Origin: Gorsachius magnificus
Lineage: Eukaryota; Chordata; Aves; Pelecaniformes; Ardeidae
DNA: 64,000 nucleotides
NCBI GenBank assembly: GCA_034008185.1
Contig: CM067084.1
Coordinates: forward strand, 74,743,255-74,807,254
Direction: 5' to 3'
Part shown: positions 26,187-38,585 of the stretch, piece after piece
Position numbering within the stretch: position 1 is the first letter of the stretch
How the letters are laid out: each line of letters starts with the position of its first letter
Program-made: the position numbers and the translations under genes
Notes under the pieces: generated by a model
Databases searched by the model: none
Seen by the model: the letters and a program-made list of their open reading frames with translations, nothing else
What the model was told of the DNA's origin: nothing

Positions 26187-27049
26187 TTGTTTCAGCTACC
26201 AGCCCTGCAAACACCGTGAACTCTGAGCTTCAAACATTTCATTTCATATATATGATCAGGATCAATAACGGTTCTAAAGCCAGCAGATATCTACAGTGAT
26301 ACCTGACTCCACTCTTTCTAGGAGTTGCTTTTGCAATGTCCTAGAGAAGCAACAGCAGCCTAGCCTAATTGATTTGAATATAGTAAACAATTCCTCTGAT
26401 GATCAGAAGGAAGTCAACAGAGATGCTTTCACACATACTCATCACTCCTTTGGATTCAGGAAAGATCCTGCATCCAGCTTGTGGATACGCCAGGAATCCA
26501 TGGTGTGACCTTCACTTTCCTAAAAATCCATGCAGTTATAGCACTATACACTTACAGGAAACATTAGCAATAATATTATACGTTTCCACCAAAAGCGAGC
26601 CACACAAATCTGCACTAGAAATTTTCAACAGTATAACAAAAATGTCCCTTTTTTTGTACCCAAAGCCCCAGTGTAGATGCAGTTATACCGATCGAATACT
26701 GTATACCCCTTGGGGTACACCATAAGCTATCGTGGTAAAAGCACATATGAATAGAGCAGTAAACTTCTTGTAGAGTAGACTGGACTGAGGAGAGAGTGAC
26801 AGAGACCCTGTCTGTGAAAAACTGGGTAAGGTGGCTCCAGCTGCCGCAATGGAGGGTCAAATGTACAGACCAACTCAGTGACTTATTCCTAAGGTTATAA
26901 TTTAGAACAAGAGACATTTTAAAAAACATTGAAAATTGTCATTTCCTACTGGTAGGAGATTCTTCTCGTGTTGCCAAAGCATATATTATAACAGAACTAG
27001 ATTTAAAAAAAAAAAAATCTTCTCAGCTGAAACTTCAGTACATTTTCAT

Positions 27050-27350
27050 TGAAATTTTCTTTTTATTACCATCCGCCATTGTATTGTGTAAATGAGCTAA
27101 TATGCATTTTAAATTCCCAGAGAGTTCTTTGTTTAATTAGGAGGAACTGAATTTGGTAAAAACTTTTTTTAGAGCTTGTTTGTGGGAAATCTATTTTATT
27201 GGTCTTTGAATAGTTATTCAAGTAATATACTCAGGCAGCAATTGACAATAGCTCATACTGACCTTGACACATGGGAATAAATGTAATGTCAAATCTTATT
27301 CATTTGCATGTTAAGCACCCTGATAATTTCATATAGTTGCAGGGGGGCAA
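27050..27350. other. Candidate conserved noncoding element with octamer site
   Basis: Unique sequence containing CTTATTCATTTGCATG: a perfect ATTTGCAT octamer (POU-factor site) at 27302-27309, with a SOX-like CTTATT or ATTCA just upstream. Also present are ATTGGTCTTTGAATAG, TTTAATTAGGAGG and TAATATGCA motifs. Regulatory function is inferred from motif clustering only. Confidence 0.3.
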
Positions 27351-28174
27351 ACAGGCAATTTTAAGAGAATGTAAAGTTAAGTTACATCTCTTTCAGCTCT
27401 TTCGCCAGACTCCAAAAGTGAGCAGCTCTGAGAAGGTAAGAACTACAGAATGGCCATTGCTAGCTGTCATGTGAACCCTGTGCAACAACCAAAGCTGGTT
27501 CCAATATCCTCCACACCACTGCCAGTAAAGCTCCTGCTCCCAGACAACCTGCTGCTGATCTGCAGGAAAGCCCTTGACTTCCTGGGGCAGTGCCAGATTT
27601 ACACTGTTCTGGATAAAACCAGGATTTGGCTCCTGATGGGTTGCTGTCTCTCACTTTTGACCAGCTTGTGCCATTCTGTGCTGGCTTCTGCAGGACGAGG
27701 AGAAAGGCTGCAAAACTCCCTTTTCACAGGTTTTTGACTGTCACCCAAGTGGCTTCTTGTGTTGCCATGATTTTAGTCATTTTGGGTTAGAATTCTAATC
27801 TGAAAGTGCTTTTCTACCTACAGAAATGCTTGGGACAATGGCTGATTGCCATTTTTTCATACTCTCATCTCAAAATGATACTTTTAAATAAACAGTATTC
27901 AATATTCACTGTGGAATCTGTCATCACACGAGAAAACAGATACACTGTGTGACTTTACCTGACTTATTAGACAGCATCCACAGCAAGCAGTGAATAAATA
28001 ATATCCAGAGATGTAGCTGAAGCCCAGAGATAGTGGATGACCTAATAGCTTGTGCTTTGCCTGTATGAAGGTGTTTGCAAATAGTTCATTAAACAGAAAC
28101 GTTCAAAATTCAGACTTTGTCAGATCACTTCAACCCCGCGAACATGAGGCATCTAGGTACTGTTGAGGACCTGG

Positions 28175-28280
28175 GTCTGAATGATTTTCCCAAGGTCATA
28201 CACAAAATCTGTAGCAGTATGAGGAATTAAACCCATGCTGTCCACATTCCAGACAAACACCATAACATCCTCCCTCTGCA
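28175..28280 (-). mobile_element. MIR-like SINE remnant, reverse orientation
   Basis: The plus strand reads TTTTCCCAAGGTCATACAC...GTAGCAGTATGAGGAATTAAACCCATGCTGTC...CATAACATCCTCCCTCTG. This is the reverse of the MIR core and tRNA-like head, where CCAAGGTCACAC, a GAATT(G)AACCCA B-box complement and a CCATCCTCCCTCT end are typical. Confidence 0.65.
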
Positions 28281-29204
28281 AAAGGAGTGTACCACAGGAG
28301 TCCCTATTTACAGATAATACAGGGTGTCACCCTCCGATACACCAGAATGTTTACACTCGGGGAAAAAAAGAAATCAACGGTTCTTTTGTTTTAACCTTTG
28401 TTTTGATCTTGAAGCTTCAATCCAACATTCTCAGTCTCCAAATTGAAAACAGTAAATTGACATGTCATATAGCTTACAAAATGAGGAGTGTTATCAAAGG
28501 CAGGCTGGGTACCTAGACCTCGTTTGGTACACAAGTACAATTCATATTGTTCCCACCTATTACCAGAGCTTGAATACGTAAAATATGAACCATTCCACAA
28601 TCTGCATGTTCATTTATATTACCTTTATGTGAAACTTAGGAAATAAAAAATGTTCCGTTTCCCCTTCAAGTGTAGCACTCTATGCTACACAGTTCCGCCA
28701 GTTATCGGGGTGAGACTAGGCTTTGCCACATACTTTGCAAACAAAAAGGGGACATTTATCCTTCGGGTGTTTGAGTTTAAATGTGAGGCTGAAACTGCCA
28801 GAAAGAAAAGTGATTACATTTTCTGAGATTTATGACACTGCTTGTTCCCCAATTTCATGTGAGTTTAAGCATATAACATTTTGTAGTCGACACAGGAGAG
28901 ACTGTGGTTCCAAATAAAACTTTAGCAGAAAGTAGAAGCCTTTTGCAGGGTTTCAAACTGAAGAAGGTATAAAGTAGAAGCATTGACTGAGTTTTGCTCC
29001 ACATTTCCCAAACTCCAGGTTCAAAGCAAAACTTGAGGATAATCTCAGGCAAAAGATAGCAGCTTTTTTTGGCGTAAAATTCTTGCAGAGCAAAGCAATT
29101 AAGAAATAGTTTTAAAATGGCATTGGCAGGATCTCCATTTAACTGCTGACAGCCTCTGTTGTGTGACTCTAGTTGAAATAAAACCAAGTCCTTATTCCTG
29201 CCTT

Positions 29205-29560
29205 GCATTTAATTGTCCTTCTTCTCTAATCCCTTCTTCTTTGAGGTCTCCCAAACGTCTCCTTTATTCTCATGCTGCTTGACTGCACTATTGCTATCCC
29301 CATCTCTTGCTGCTCCACTTCCCAGCACTCTCTCTGCTGCAGGCATCCCATCATCGTCTCAGACACATCTCCCTTTACTTGCAGAACTTCTGCTCAGTTT
29401 GGCATTTCTCCCTTCCTCTTTTTCCCTTTCCTACCCCTCAACTCATCTGATTCCATTTTTTCTTGGCCCAGTTTAAATCCTGGCAATTCCTACCTCTGCT
29501 TCTTTGCTGGTTCTTACTCTTGGAGCCTTTCCTAACATCTAACCCTAGTCTCTGGCTGCA
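29205..29560. repeat. Pyrimidine-rich low-complexity block
   Basis: About 350 bp in which C and T strongly predominate on the plus strand, rich in CTCC, TTCC and CTTT words. Two overlapping plus-strand open frames at 29213-29476 and 29272-29535 exist only because stop codons are purine-rich. There is no clear tandem unit. Confidence 0.5.
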
Positions 29561-30779
29561 GTTATCACATTTCTTTGTATTTTAGCCTTCATGGAGACAG
29601 CCATGACAGAGGTCCCTTTCTTTGCAGAAGCCTAGCAAATATAAGACTGTTACCATGAACAGAGTTTCAGCCTTCTCTGCTTCAGGCTGAAAACATCAAT
29701 TAATTCACTCTTTCCTTATGGACCATGTAGTCTCACACTGTACTTGAAATAAAATACTGCAAACTGGAGCACCATACTACCACTGGGACCTTACGTGTAC
29801 CAAGCAGAGAAAAAAAGTATGATCTCCTTTACCGGGTACCACCTTCTTTGCCTTCAAGGTCTTCCTTTGACTGCTCTTTCTCAAAGCCCTTCTATCCTGT
29901 AAATAAGTTTAAGCCCAGTTCTGCCAAAGATCAGGACTTCTTCTATGTCTTCACATCATTCTGGTTTTAAACTATATATTTTAATCAGAAAGGCAGGGGT
30001 AGTTCCAGTCTCAAAAGAAGAGCACACTGAATACAATTAATTGTTTACTGTTGTACCCCAATAATCTGATGTCTTTTTCGTATTCTGATAAATGTCAACC
30101 TAGGAATTTAAAGCCAAATGAACTAGTAACTTTGGTGGATATAACCACGTGCTGAAAAAATAACACTGACCCTTTTATTTTATGAAAATTTTTTTCAAGG
30201 TTTCCACTCTATTGCAGTGGGAAAGAGAATTGGTTTAATCTGATTTTCAGACATATGCATTTAAGCAATGCTTCAGGAAAAAAAAAAAAAGCTTTTGGCA
30301 TTACCTTTAAAATCTGTGCAAAAGCTATTTTTCCTAAGGAAAGTTTCACATTGTATACAATGCCCATACGCTTTCATAGTTGGTCAACACTCTATGAAAG
30401 AGATTTCTTTTGCTGAAAGTAAAAATGCCATGAACAGTTATTTGCAGGAAAATCACTAATCCTCTAAAAACAAAAACCAGCACTAAATTAAATTTTGCTC
30501 TTTAAATGATATTGACAATTTTGTAAGTGAGATCAATTTTTAAAGTTGGCACCGAAAGGGATCCCACTTGTTTCCCTGATTTATTGACAACAGCTTTACA
30601 TATTCTCGCTTACAACAGTGAAAACAGCAGTTTAATTTGATTCCAAAATTCCCCAACTTCAGTAGACTTTTTCTAGTATTTAGATAATAATAATTTATTC
30701 TGAATAGTGGTCTGTATGACACTTGATGCAATGAGGAGTCAGAATGTGCTGGGAAGCCTCTCTGAACCATTTCAAGCAG

Positions 30780-31080
30780 CCTTTTAAGAAGCTATCCAGC
30801 AAGGAAGATTAAACATTAGCTGATTACCGACAAGTAATTAACAATGTCAACGAAACACAGAAACTGCATTAATAATAATTATATCATCAACACGCTGATC
30901 ATCTTGTAGAGAATCCCAGGGAAGAGGAGAGGTTAATTACTCACTGCTAGCAGAACAGCAGGAAGTCGACCGCAACCATGCCTCTGCATGGTGTTAACTG
31001 CCAGGCAGATAATTAATTAACATCATAATTGTAATGCAGGCAGCATGAAAATATTGAAATATTACTTCATTTCCATTCTA
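30780..31080. other. Candidate conserved noncoding element, homeodomain-site rich
   Basis: This block has a dense run of TAATTA-type sites: GTAATTAAC near 30834, TTAATTAC at 30933-30940, TAATTAATTAA near 31010-31020, plus GATTAC, CATTAATAATAATTATATCATC and ATAATTGTAATGC. It includes CpGs (GTCGACCGC) unusual for the surroundings. It resembles developmental enhancers found in gene deserts. This is inference, because no alignment was possible. Confidence 0.35.
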
Positions 31081-31564
31081 TTACCTATCCAGCACATTCT
31101 ATAACTTCGAGGCTGGACCTACAAAGATTTGTTGTGACCAGACTGCTGGGTCACATGGCTTTGACTTTATTTTCCATCAGAGGTCTATAATGAATGACAG
31201 CCTGAGAGGTTTGGGCAGAGGACAAAGAGCCAGGAGGGTTTCAGTTCTGATACAGACTTCTCCTGTCTTGACACAAGAAGTTCATCATGATTCAGGAAGA
31301 GCTAGATTGCGTATGGCTAATGTGAGTTAGACTGTCAACTGTTTCTTCCAAATAAAATTAACAAAGATGTGGAAAAGATATTAAGGCGCATACTTGAACA
31401 AAGTACCAAGCAGGACTTCAGGGAGAAGTATTATGGAGGTTACCTACCAGATCCTTTTGTTTGGATGCCCTGTATCAGAGTTGCTCTTCTTCCATTGCAA
31501 GTTGTTTGCTTGAAGCAGGAATGCCTACAGTCTCTATTGTGTGGCCTACGAGATGGCATACCAC

Positions 31565-31600
31565 ATAAATGGAAGTATTGTGTACAGTTCTGGTCAAACT
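31565..31600 (+). mobile_element. Possible ancient CR1/L2-type LINE scrap
   Basis: TGGAAGTATTGTGTACAGTTCTGGTC translates in frame to W-K-Y-C-V-Q-F-W, matching the E-Y-C-V-Q-F-W motif of the CR1 ORF2 C-terminus also present at 8215-11953. Flanking similarity is too weak to set limits. Confidence 0.35.
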
Positions 31601-32442
31601 TACTCAGCAGAGACAAATTCAAACATCCTTCCTGCCAGTGATCAAAGGAAAGAAAAAGAGACTAAAGGATTGTTTTGTATGTAAGGTAGTAATGACAGAC
31701 CAAGATGAGATAAGGTTGCTGGACATTCACTGGTTGGACATAAGAAGAAAATCTCTATACAACAGAACATATGCTCTTGAACAGCCAGAAACACTTTTAC
31801 ATTCCCACCTGCCCCACTGAAAAAACATTACAGTGCTTTGTGTCCAAAAATATATGTCCTATAACCATGACCTTCTGAGACTTCCGCCTGCTGAAAACAG
31901 GCCATCTTTACAGTCATAAACAAAACTCCTTTAAATTAGAGGAGAGAAGAGTGCAGACAACTGATTTACCAAAGATCGTCTCATTTTCCTGGTTTGTACC
32001 ACATTCAAAGAAAACAGAACCAGAAAAGCACACTGGGAAAATGATGACTCTGCAAAATGCCCAGGGAAAGCCACCATTACCACCACCAAGTGAGGTAAAA
32101 GGGTTGGTACTGGAGTAGATTTAGCTCAAGAAATCTGGCTAATATTTCTTTAAAACTGTGTGTTACAACTGATCTTTCTGAAGGTAAACATTGACATAAG
32201 AAAAAATGTGCAAAGACAGACTTCATTGATCAAAAGATACTGACATTTGATCATCTGTAAATTTAAATTCCCTTTTTTAGAATATTTGAGGGCTTGAAAC
32301 AGAATAGTTTTGAAAGAGGTACAGTTGGCCTAAAATAAAATAAGCTTACTGGAATCAGATCCTGTTAGTTTCTCACAGAGAGTGCCCTGAAAGAGTTACG
32401 GCCATCTATACCACGGACAAATTTCATTTTATCTCCCAAATT

Positions 32443-32467
32443 CACTGCATGTTAAGAACATGCAGTG
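32443..32467. repeat. Perfect short hairpin, 11-bp stem
   Basis: CACTGCATGTT, loop AAG, AACATGCAGTG. The arms are exactly complementary. It is too short for a microRNA precursor, and there is no terminator context in a vertebrate. Confidence 0.6.
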
Positions 32468-35400
32468 CATTCCATGTTTGTGCAGCTGGCTGTTTGAAAA
32501 AGGAACTGTGCAATAGCAATCTGGCAGAAGAAAAGGCTGGTGGTTATGCTGAGGATGTGGTGGACACATCATGGGTTAATTCCTAGGTTTTATATGGCCT
32601 TTCTGTATATGGCCTACCTGCAAACTATGCAAGACTGTTGTACCATTTAATTAACTACTTGTACAGCTCCCTCTGCACCTGCAGAGCGGTAGCAGTTATA
32701 CCTGAAGATAGATAAATAAATTCATTAAGAGTTTGAAACATGTTTTAGGAGGGAACAAGTATCATAGCAGACAGATTTCCATAACACTTCTTGAAAAGAG
32801 AAGGACAGCTACTCTTGCATTCTGGCTGATATTCCCTCTCTTTGTAACAGAGGGTCTAACACCCAGGGTCTGCTTGTGACCTCTCCCCTCTCACATAAAT
32901 GCTTGTGCAGTCACTACACTATCAATCTTTAACTCACAACCTTGACAAGCACTCTGGGAATGACAGGAGCTGTATAACACCGAGTCCTTTTCCATTCTGC
33001 CTAGGGTCAGGCCTTATTTCAGTATTCAGCTAATGAACTTCTCTGGAGGTCATGCTTGGAGTATTAAATGGACATATTGAACATCTACCAACAACACTAA
33101 AAATAGGAGAGTTGCTTCTTATTTGCACTATAATAGGTTGGGGGTAATCCTACTGTCTTCTCTAGACTTTCTCCACTGCTAGTGTAGAGTGAGAGCATTA
33201 GAAGGATCAGGTCCTTTACGGCCAGCCGCAACCATTGCTATCCTCACACACGGCCATATCTTCATGAGCACAACTAGGACTCAACTTACCCTGCAGCCTC
33301 TAAAACTTAGACCACACCAAGTAAGGGAGGGGTGCAAAATGCAGAGCATTTTTAAATTCTTGGATCATTGCTTGAATTTCAGTCATAATTAATGAAGATG
33401 ATTTTTACTGTCACAAAATGATAATAAATAAATATAACACCAAAGGACCCTAGTCAGGGTTTGAGACTCCATTTTCTATGACCAAACTATGACCAAAAGA
33501 AACTAATTCAGCACTGAGAACAAAGGATAGACTTATTTTATGGCTAAATTTAGCCAAGAAAGAAAAGGATTTGCAGATGTGAGTGAAACACCTTATATTG
33601 ATGCAAGAACAAAGAATATCGTTCAGCTTTCAACATTTTGCAAACATCAAAGTCAAACCAACCTTCTGATGCCAGGGTCAATGATAACTCAAACTGTACA
33701 AATGGCAAAGACAGTTAACAGCTCACCTGTACCAGAACATTTAGTGTTATTAGAAAAGTTATTTAAGTATACTCACATCTGGGAGACCTTCCTGGCAGTT
33801 TGTATCAGCAAGGTATGTTAAGAGCATCCATAAACATCTTGCCGCCCCAGTGCCACCACCTTTGGTGTGATGTCCAGCTCCCACATGTCTTTCTGTTTCC
33901 TGCCATGATAATCAGATCCACGTGTGTTTGTGTGGAAGAATTTCTTAAAAATATAATTGTTCCCTCTGGGAATTCCATAACCTATTCTTTTCTGTACCCT
34001 TTTTAACTTTCCCACTCTCGTTCCAGAAGAAACATGGGACTGGCAAAAAACCTTGTGTTTATTTTAGAGATAAAAGAAATTATTCTTTCATACATCTGTA
34101 AATGTCACCTTCTGCATCTTTTGCATTTCCATAAGTAGAACTTTATTATGCCATAACATAGAATGTAAATATAAAACCAGAAAACGGGAGATGCACCACT
34201 GATGCACACAGATAAATTCAAAGCAGATCTCCCTCTTGATTCATTTAACTGGGCACAATGCTGCTGTAATGAATACTTGCATCTAAAGGATGGAGAGAAG
34301 ATACATTCACATGTACCTTATCCTACAAAGCTGAGGCAGACATGCATGAAGTGTGGTCAATTTTTAGGAATTGCTGTCTGGATACTGCAGTTCATAATTC
34401 TTTTAAACACAACTGCTCGTTGCCTAAGGAGTTGTATGAAGTTTTAGTGTTGGTTTTAAATTTGGTTTTGCTCTGTCCTTTTGTCTTTCACACATAAACT
34501 TCTTCACAGCATCTAAGCTTGACTAGTCCTGACGTCTTCCCTTGCTATCTTTTACTCCTTACAGGCCCTGTATTTTACACATGTAAAACATAAGGTCTTT
34601 TTAATATAGAGCTGAACAGACGTGAGTAGAATTGCCAGTGTTAAGTCAGGTAAGCTAAATCCAAACCAATAGAGAGTGATTCCCAGAAGGAAGCACATTA
34701 CAGTGTGATGAGTTTAATGATACGATTGTATATTGAACATTTCAAGTAACTTCGCCCAATTACATCAAAAGACACTGGTTACTGCATTAAAGGTTTTGTT
34801 AATCCCAATAAAGAAAGGGTGGTCTGAAATGCAACCACTAGATAATTAAAATTAGAATGCTATAGATGGCTACTAGATTGCTCATTTTATATAACGAATT
34901 GAAAGCCTAATAGGAAAACTCATAATACCAGCCCTCTTAACATTAGCAATTACCATGATTAACAATGATACTCACAACTCATTTTTCATTAAAGACTATG
35001 GGTAGAGATAAGCTTGTTTATATAGACTAGCTTTTGAACCGATGAGCTATTTATCACTTGGAAAGCCATGAAAGGACAGAACAGCACCCAGCAATTAAAA
35101 CTTGCAAAGTGACCTTGTGACAGTGAAAGACCCACCCTCCTCTGAAGCAACAGTAAGACAATTGTTTTTAAATCAGTTAGAAATGGAAAGATAATTTGTT
35201 GGTTTGTTAAATCATACATCTTGGCCTTGGAGTGACTGGAATGTATTGCTGCACACAGAAGGGCTTTCATACAGATGCAGGTTTTCCAGCGTACACCACA
35301 AATCGGAGAAGGGAAGTTTTAGCAGATACTAGATCAAAAGAGCGATGCCCAAAAGATCAATAATGCTTTATATTAAAACAGCAAATAAAGACACAAGTTT

Positions 35401-35655
35401 TCACATAGGTGTTTTCACAGACAAAGATCAAAGCATATGCCCTGTATGCGCCTCAACTTGATATCCCAATCAATCCTGATTTTCCTGTTTTTATATTGGG
35501 TTCCCTGTCTCATTGCTGTAGCTTCTCATTACTCCTCCCAGACTAAGCTTTTGAGAAGTCATCTCTTATTTACCTGTCACCAAAAAATAATACAGCTGGA
35601 TCCTGCTCCCAAGGTCTTGAGTCTTTTCCTAGATTCAGCTGAAGCACCATGGGAC

Positions 35656-35692
35656 ATGTATTAAAAGAACATGGATGTATTAAAAGAACAGG
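35656..35692. repeat. Two-copy 19-bp tandem duplication
   Basis: ATGTATTAAAAGAACATGG is followed at once by a second copy that lacks one base at its end. It is a simple local duplication. Confidence 0.7.
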
Positions 35693-36039
35693 AAAATAGC
35701 CTGGAAGTAAAAGGAACATGTCTCTCTAAAGATGGAAAAAATAAATCAGATATGTCTAAACTATTCAATTCGGGTATCTGATATTTCTGGGTATTATTTA
35801 AAGATTAGTCATTTCAGTCATGTGATATTAGATATGTTCTGAAAGGGTACAGTATAATATTACAAGAGACTAAGAAATAGCACAAAATGATTGCAAGATA
35901 CCCTAGCTGGCAATGATTTCAATAGCCACTGAGAATGGAAATAAACATTTAAGAACAGAATGCATCCACTCTAGCATCACCACTACAGCCCTAAGGAAAT
36001 AAAAGGAAAAGAAAAACTAGAAGCAGCTTTCCAAAATGA

Positions 36040-36480
36040 CTAATTTGAAAGATATTACATTTATATGCTTAGCCTGCCCTTAATTCACATTCAGGAGCCT
36101 CCCAGAATTTTTATTAATCAAATTAATTTACTATTCAATTAGAAAGCAAAAATGAATATGAAAGCTCTATTATACCAGCTGCATCAGAAACACACACGCC
36201 CATGTATACATACACTCAATTTAAAAAACAATGAACTATCTGTCCACAGGTAACATATGTCTCAAGAAATTTTCTTTATTTACTTTGGAGAGAAATTAGA
36301 TGTTAGAAATTTGCTTAGTGGAAGGATGAGAGGAAATCAGACTGCAGCCTTCAAGAGCAGAGATAATAGGTTGTGCCTTTTTCATGCTTCTCTGTTCTTC
36401 TGATATTAATTGATTCAGGGCGATGTGCTTCTGAGCAGTGAGCACAAGCTAACTAAACATAATTAACATACACTGCAATT
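36040..36480. other. Candidate conserved noncoding element
   Basis: Unique sequence with clustered homeodomain-type words (CAAATTAATTTAC, CAATTAGAAAG, ATATTAATTGATTCAGG, ACATAATTAACATACA) and a CAGCTG-type context. It lies 450 bp before the CR1 fragment at 36928. The function is inferred from motif density. Confidence 0.3.
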
Positions 36481-36927
36481 ATTTCCCCATGGCTCCTCCC
36501 ATTTCTATGCTTTTTTCAGCAGCTGATGATAATATCTACAACTGCTTTATAATGCATAACTCCTTCCGCCCCAGAACACCTTGCAAATACTGGATAAGTT
36601 TCTGAGAGGGTTACCACAGGCTGGTAGGAAGGGAAAGCATGCAGCATATGTTTGTGGAGCCAAGGCTACACTGGAGATGATGGCAGACCTATCATGAGTC
36701 ACATTCTGTTGCCTGGACATCAGCTAGAATCCCTTCATACTCCCTGCAGCTGCTGCTGTTTTGGAAAGACCTTCTCCAAACCATGATTTCCCAGTAACCA
36801 GTGCAACACCATATTGTGCTGATGAGACACTCATCAGCCTCCCCTTTCCAACACTGCCTGTCTCACCATGGGCAGATGGTCTCTCTGCTTTGCTGACAAC
36901 TTCTGAGCAGACATCATCACAAGACCA

Positions 36928-37060
36928 GGTTGGAATGGGCTCTGAGCAACCTGATCTATTTAGTTAGTGGTGTCTCTCCTCGCTGCAGGGGGGTTGGACT
37001 GGATAACCTCTAGGGGTCCCTTCCAATCCCAAACATTCTATGATTCTACGATTCTATGAT
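36928..37060 (+). mobile_element. CR1 LINE 3' end fragment
   Basis: Starts with GGTTGGAATGGGCTCTGAGCAACCTG, then GGGGGGTTGGACTGGATAACC and TCCCTTCCAATCC, ending in ATTCTATGATTCTACGATTCTATGAT. This is the CR1 3' UTR and tail, about 130 bp, 5'-truncated. It belongs to a different subfamily from the 8.2-kb copy (TAACCTCTAGGGGTCCC in place of GATCTTAAAGGTCTT). Confidence 0.92.
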
Positions 37061-38182
37061 CATACTATTTGACCCCTGTATGATCCCAGCTTATTGCAGC
37101 GTATGTATATAAGCTTGAACATTGTTTTCCATGAGGGATATAATGGTTAGTCTACTAAATGGTGTTGTCCTTCCTTGTCAGATAATGCATGGTCCAGCAT
37201 CGTGTACTTCACACAAAACCCAGCCCAACACTTGTGAGGACATAGCATATTTTTATGTGTGGAGCTTCATGCAAACCCAAGGGTTTCACTTCTTCAGCTT
37301 GTCTGCCCTCCTGCCAAGCCTCCTACTTTTACTAACAGAAGATGGATAGGGAATCATTCAGGTTGTGGGGTCCAAAGAAGCAGATGAGTCAATAATAATC
37401 CTGGCCTTTCTCTAATACAACTGCTGGTCCAATCAAAACCATGGCCTTTTAGGTCAAGCCTATTGATTATAGCTTGTTACGCGTCCAGAGCTTGTGGTGC
37501 CCCATGGGTGCACTTGCAGGGTAGGTGAGTGTCAATCTGTGAATTATGCCATTTGCTTTTGCACTGGAGATGTCAGAAAAGATGGCAAATTCCCTCCTTT
37601 CAGGGGTCTTGAGGAAGTTCCCAGAAAGCTCTGATATCAACAAATGCAAAGGCATTCACAGACCAAGGGCTGGCTACTTGAATGCATGCTTCCAAAAGAG
37701 GCAAGGTGGATAAAGGTCTCCGAACTGATAAATGGCCTGAAGTTGGGCATGCTCCCAGACCACATTAGCAAACAGAGTCTAGAGTCAACCAGTGGAAAAC
37801 ACCTTTTGCATAACTATCTCTTCCAATATCAATTAATTTTCAAAGCCTGTGCAGGTGAAACCTGCAATCCCAGTTCCAGAGCTGTAAGTCAAAACTAACT
37901 CCAGGAAAGAAACTGGAGTAATCATAAGCTCACATTTCTCCAATCTGACAGCCAAATCTGACTGAGCAGATTTCTTCTGATAATGTCAGAGGAGGAGGAA
38001 GTGGAGAAGAATTTTTGTCTTGAGTTTGTTTCTTTGATAGAGGCTCACAAACTTGGTTTGGTATGTCAGAGCTGCAGAGAGGTTAGGTGGGAAGTTAATC
38101 ATGACTGACACATAAATGACAGTGTCTTTAAAGGAAAGTGATGCATCACCTGCACTCAGCTCTTAGGACCCGGATAACTGAA
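37061..38182. other. Intergenic, no gene recognised
   Basis: Unique sequence between two CR1 fragments of opposite orientation. Open frames at 37122-37349 and 37644-37898 have no recognisable content. Confidence 0.5.
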
Positions 38183-38585
38183 TTACAGAATAACTTTGCT
38201 TGGAAAGGGACCTTTGGAGATCACCTGGTCCAACTCCTTGCTCAAAGCAGAGCTCACTTTGAATTTTGAGTGGGTTGCTTAGGGCCCTGTCCAGGGAAGT
38301 TTTGAGTATCTCCTAGGACAGATACTCTACAGACTTTCTGAGAAATCTGTTCTAGTTTTTGATCACCATCATCATTAACCTTGTATCTAATTGAAATTTT
38401 CCTTGCTGTCATCCTTTGCACAGCTCTGAGAAGAGCCTGGCTCTCTCTTGTGTACAAGCATCATAAGGTAGCTGAAATCAACAGTAATATCCCCACTCAG
38501 CCATCTCTCCTCCCAGCTGAACAAAGCCAGCTTTCTCACCTTATTTTTGTATGGCACATGCTTTGGCACATGCTCCAGAAGATCG
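38183..38585 (-). mobile_element. Old CR1 LINE fragment
   Basis: The plus strand shows the reverse of the CR1 3' region: GGGACCTTTGGAGATCACCTGGTCCAACTCC, then CCTGTCCAGGGAAGTTTTGAGTATCTCC, CTGAGAAGAGCCTGGCTCTC and CTCCTCCCAGCTGAACAAAGCCAGCTTTCTCA. The terminal ATTCTATG repeats are gone, reduced to TTACAGAATAA. It is more diverged than the other CR1 pieces. Confidence 0.85.

Larger units (their letters stand above)
20673..36927. other. Intergenic desert, no gene recognised
   Basis: Sixteen kilobases with no recognisable coding exon. It contains the MIR-like SINEs at 24395 and 28175, a possible old CR1 scrap at 31565, the pyrimidine-rich block at 29205-29560, short hairpins, and candidate conserved blocks at 27050, 30780 and 36040. 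The open frame at 22806-23039 is the most protein-like by eye but matches nothing I know. Confidence 0.5.

Noticed and set aside
26680..26730. GTAGATGCAGTTATACCGATC as a possible DNA-transposon end
   Set aside because: It vaguely resembles hAT-type ends, but I found no partner inverted repeat or duplication.
29213..29535. Two overlapping Ser/Leu/Pro-rich frames
   Set aside because: They are a by-product of a pyrimidine-rich tract that lacks stop codons.
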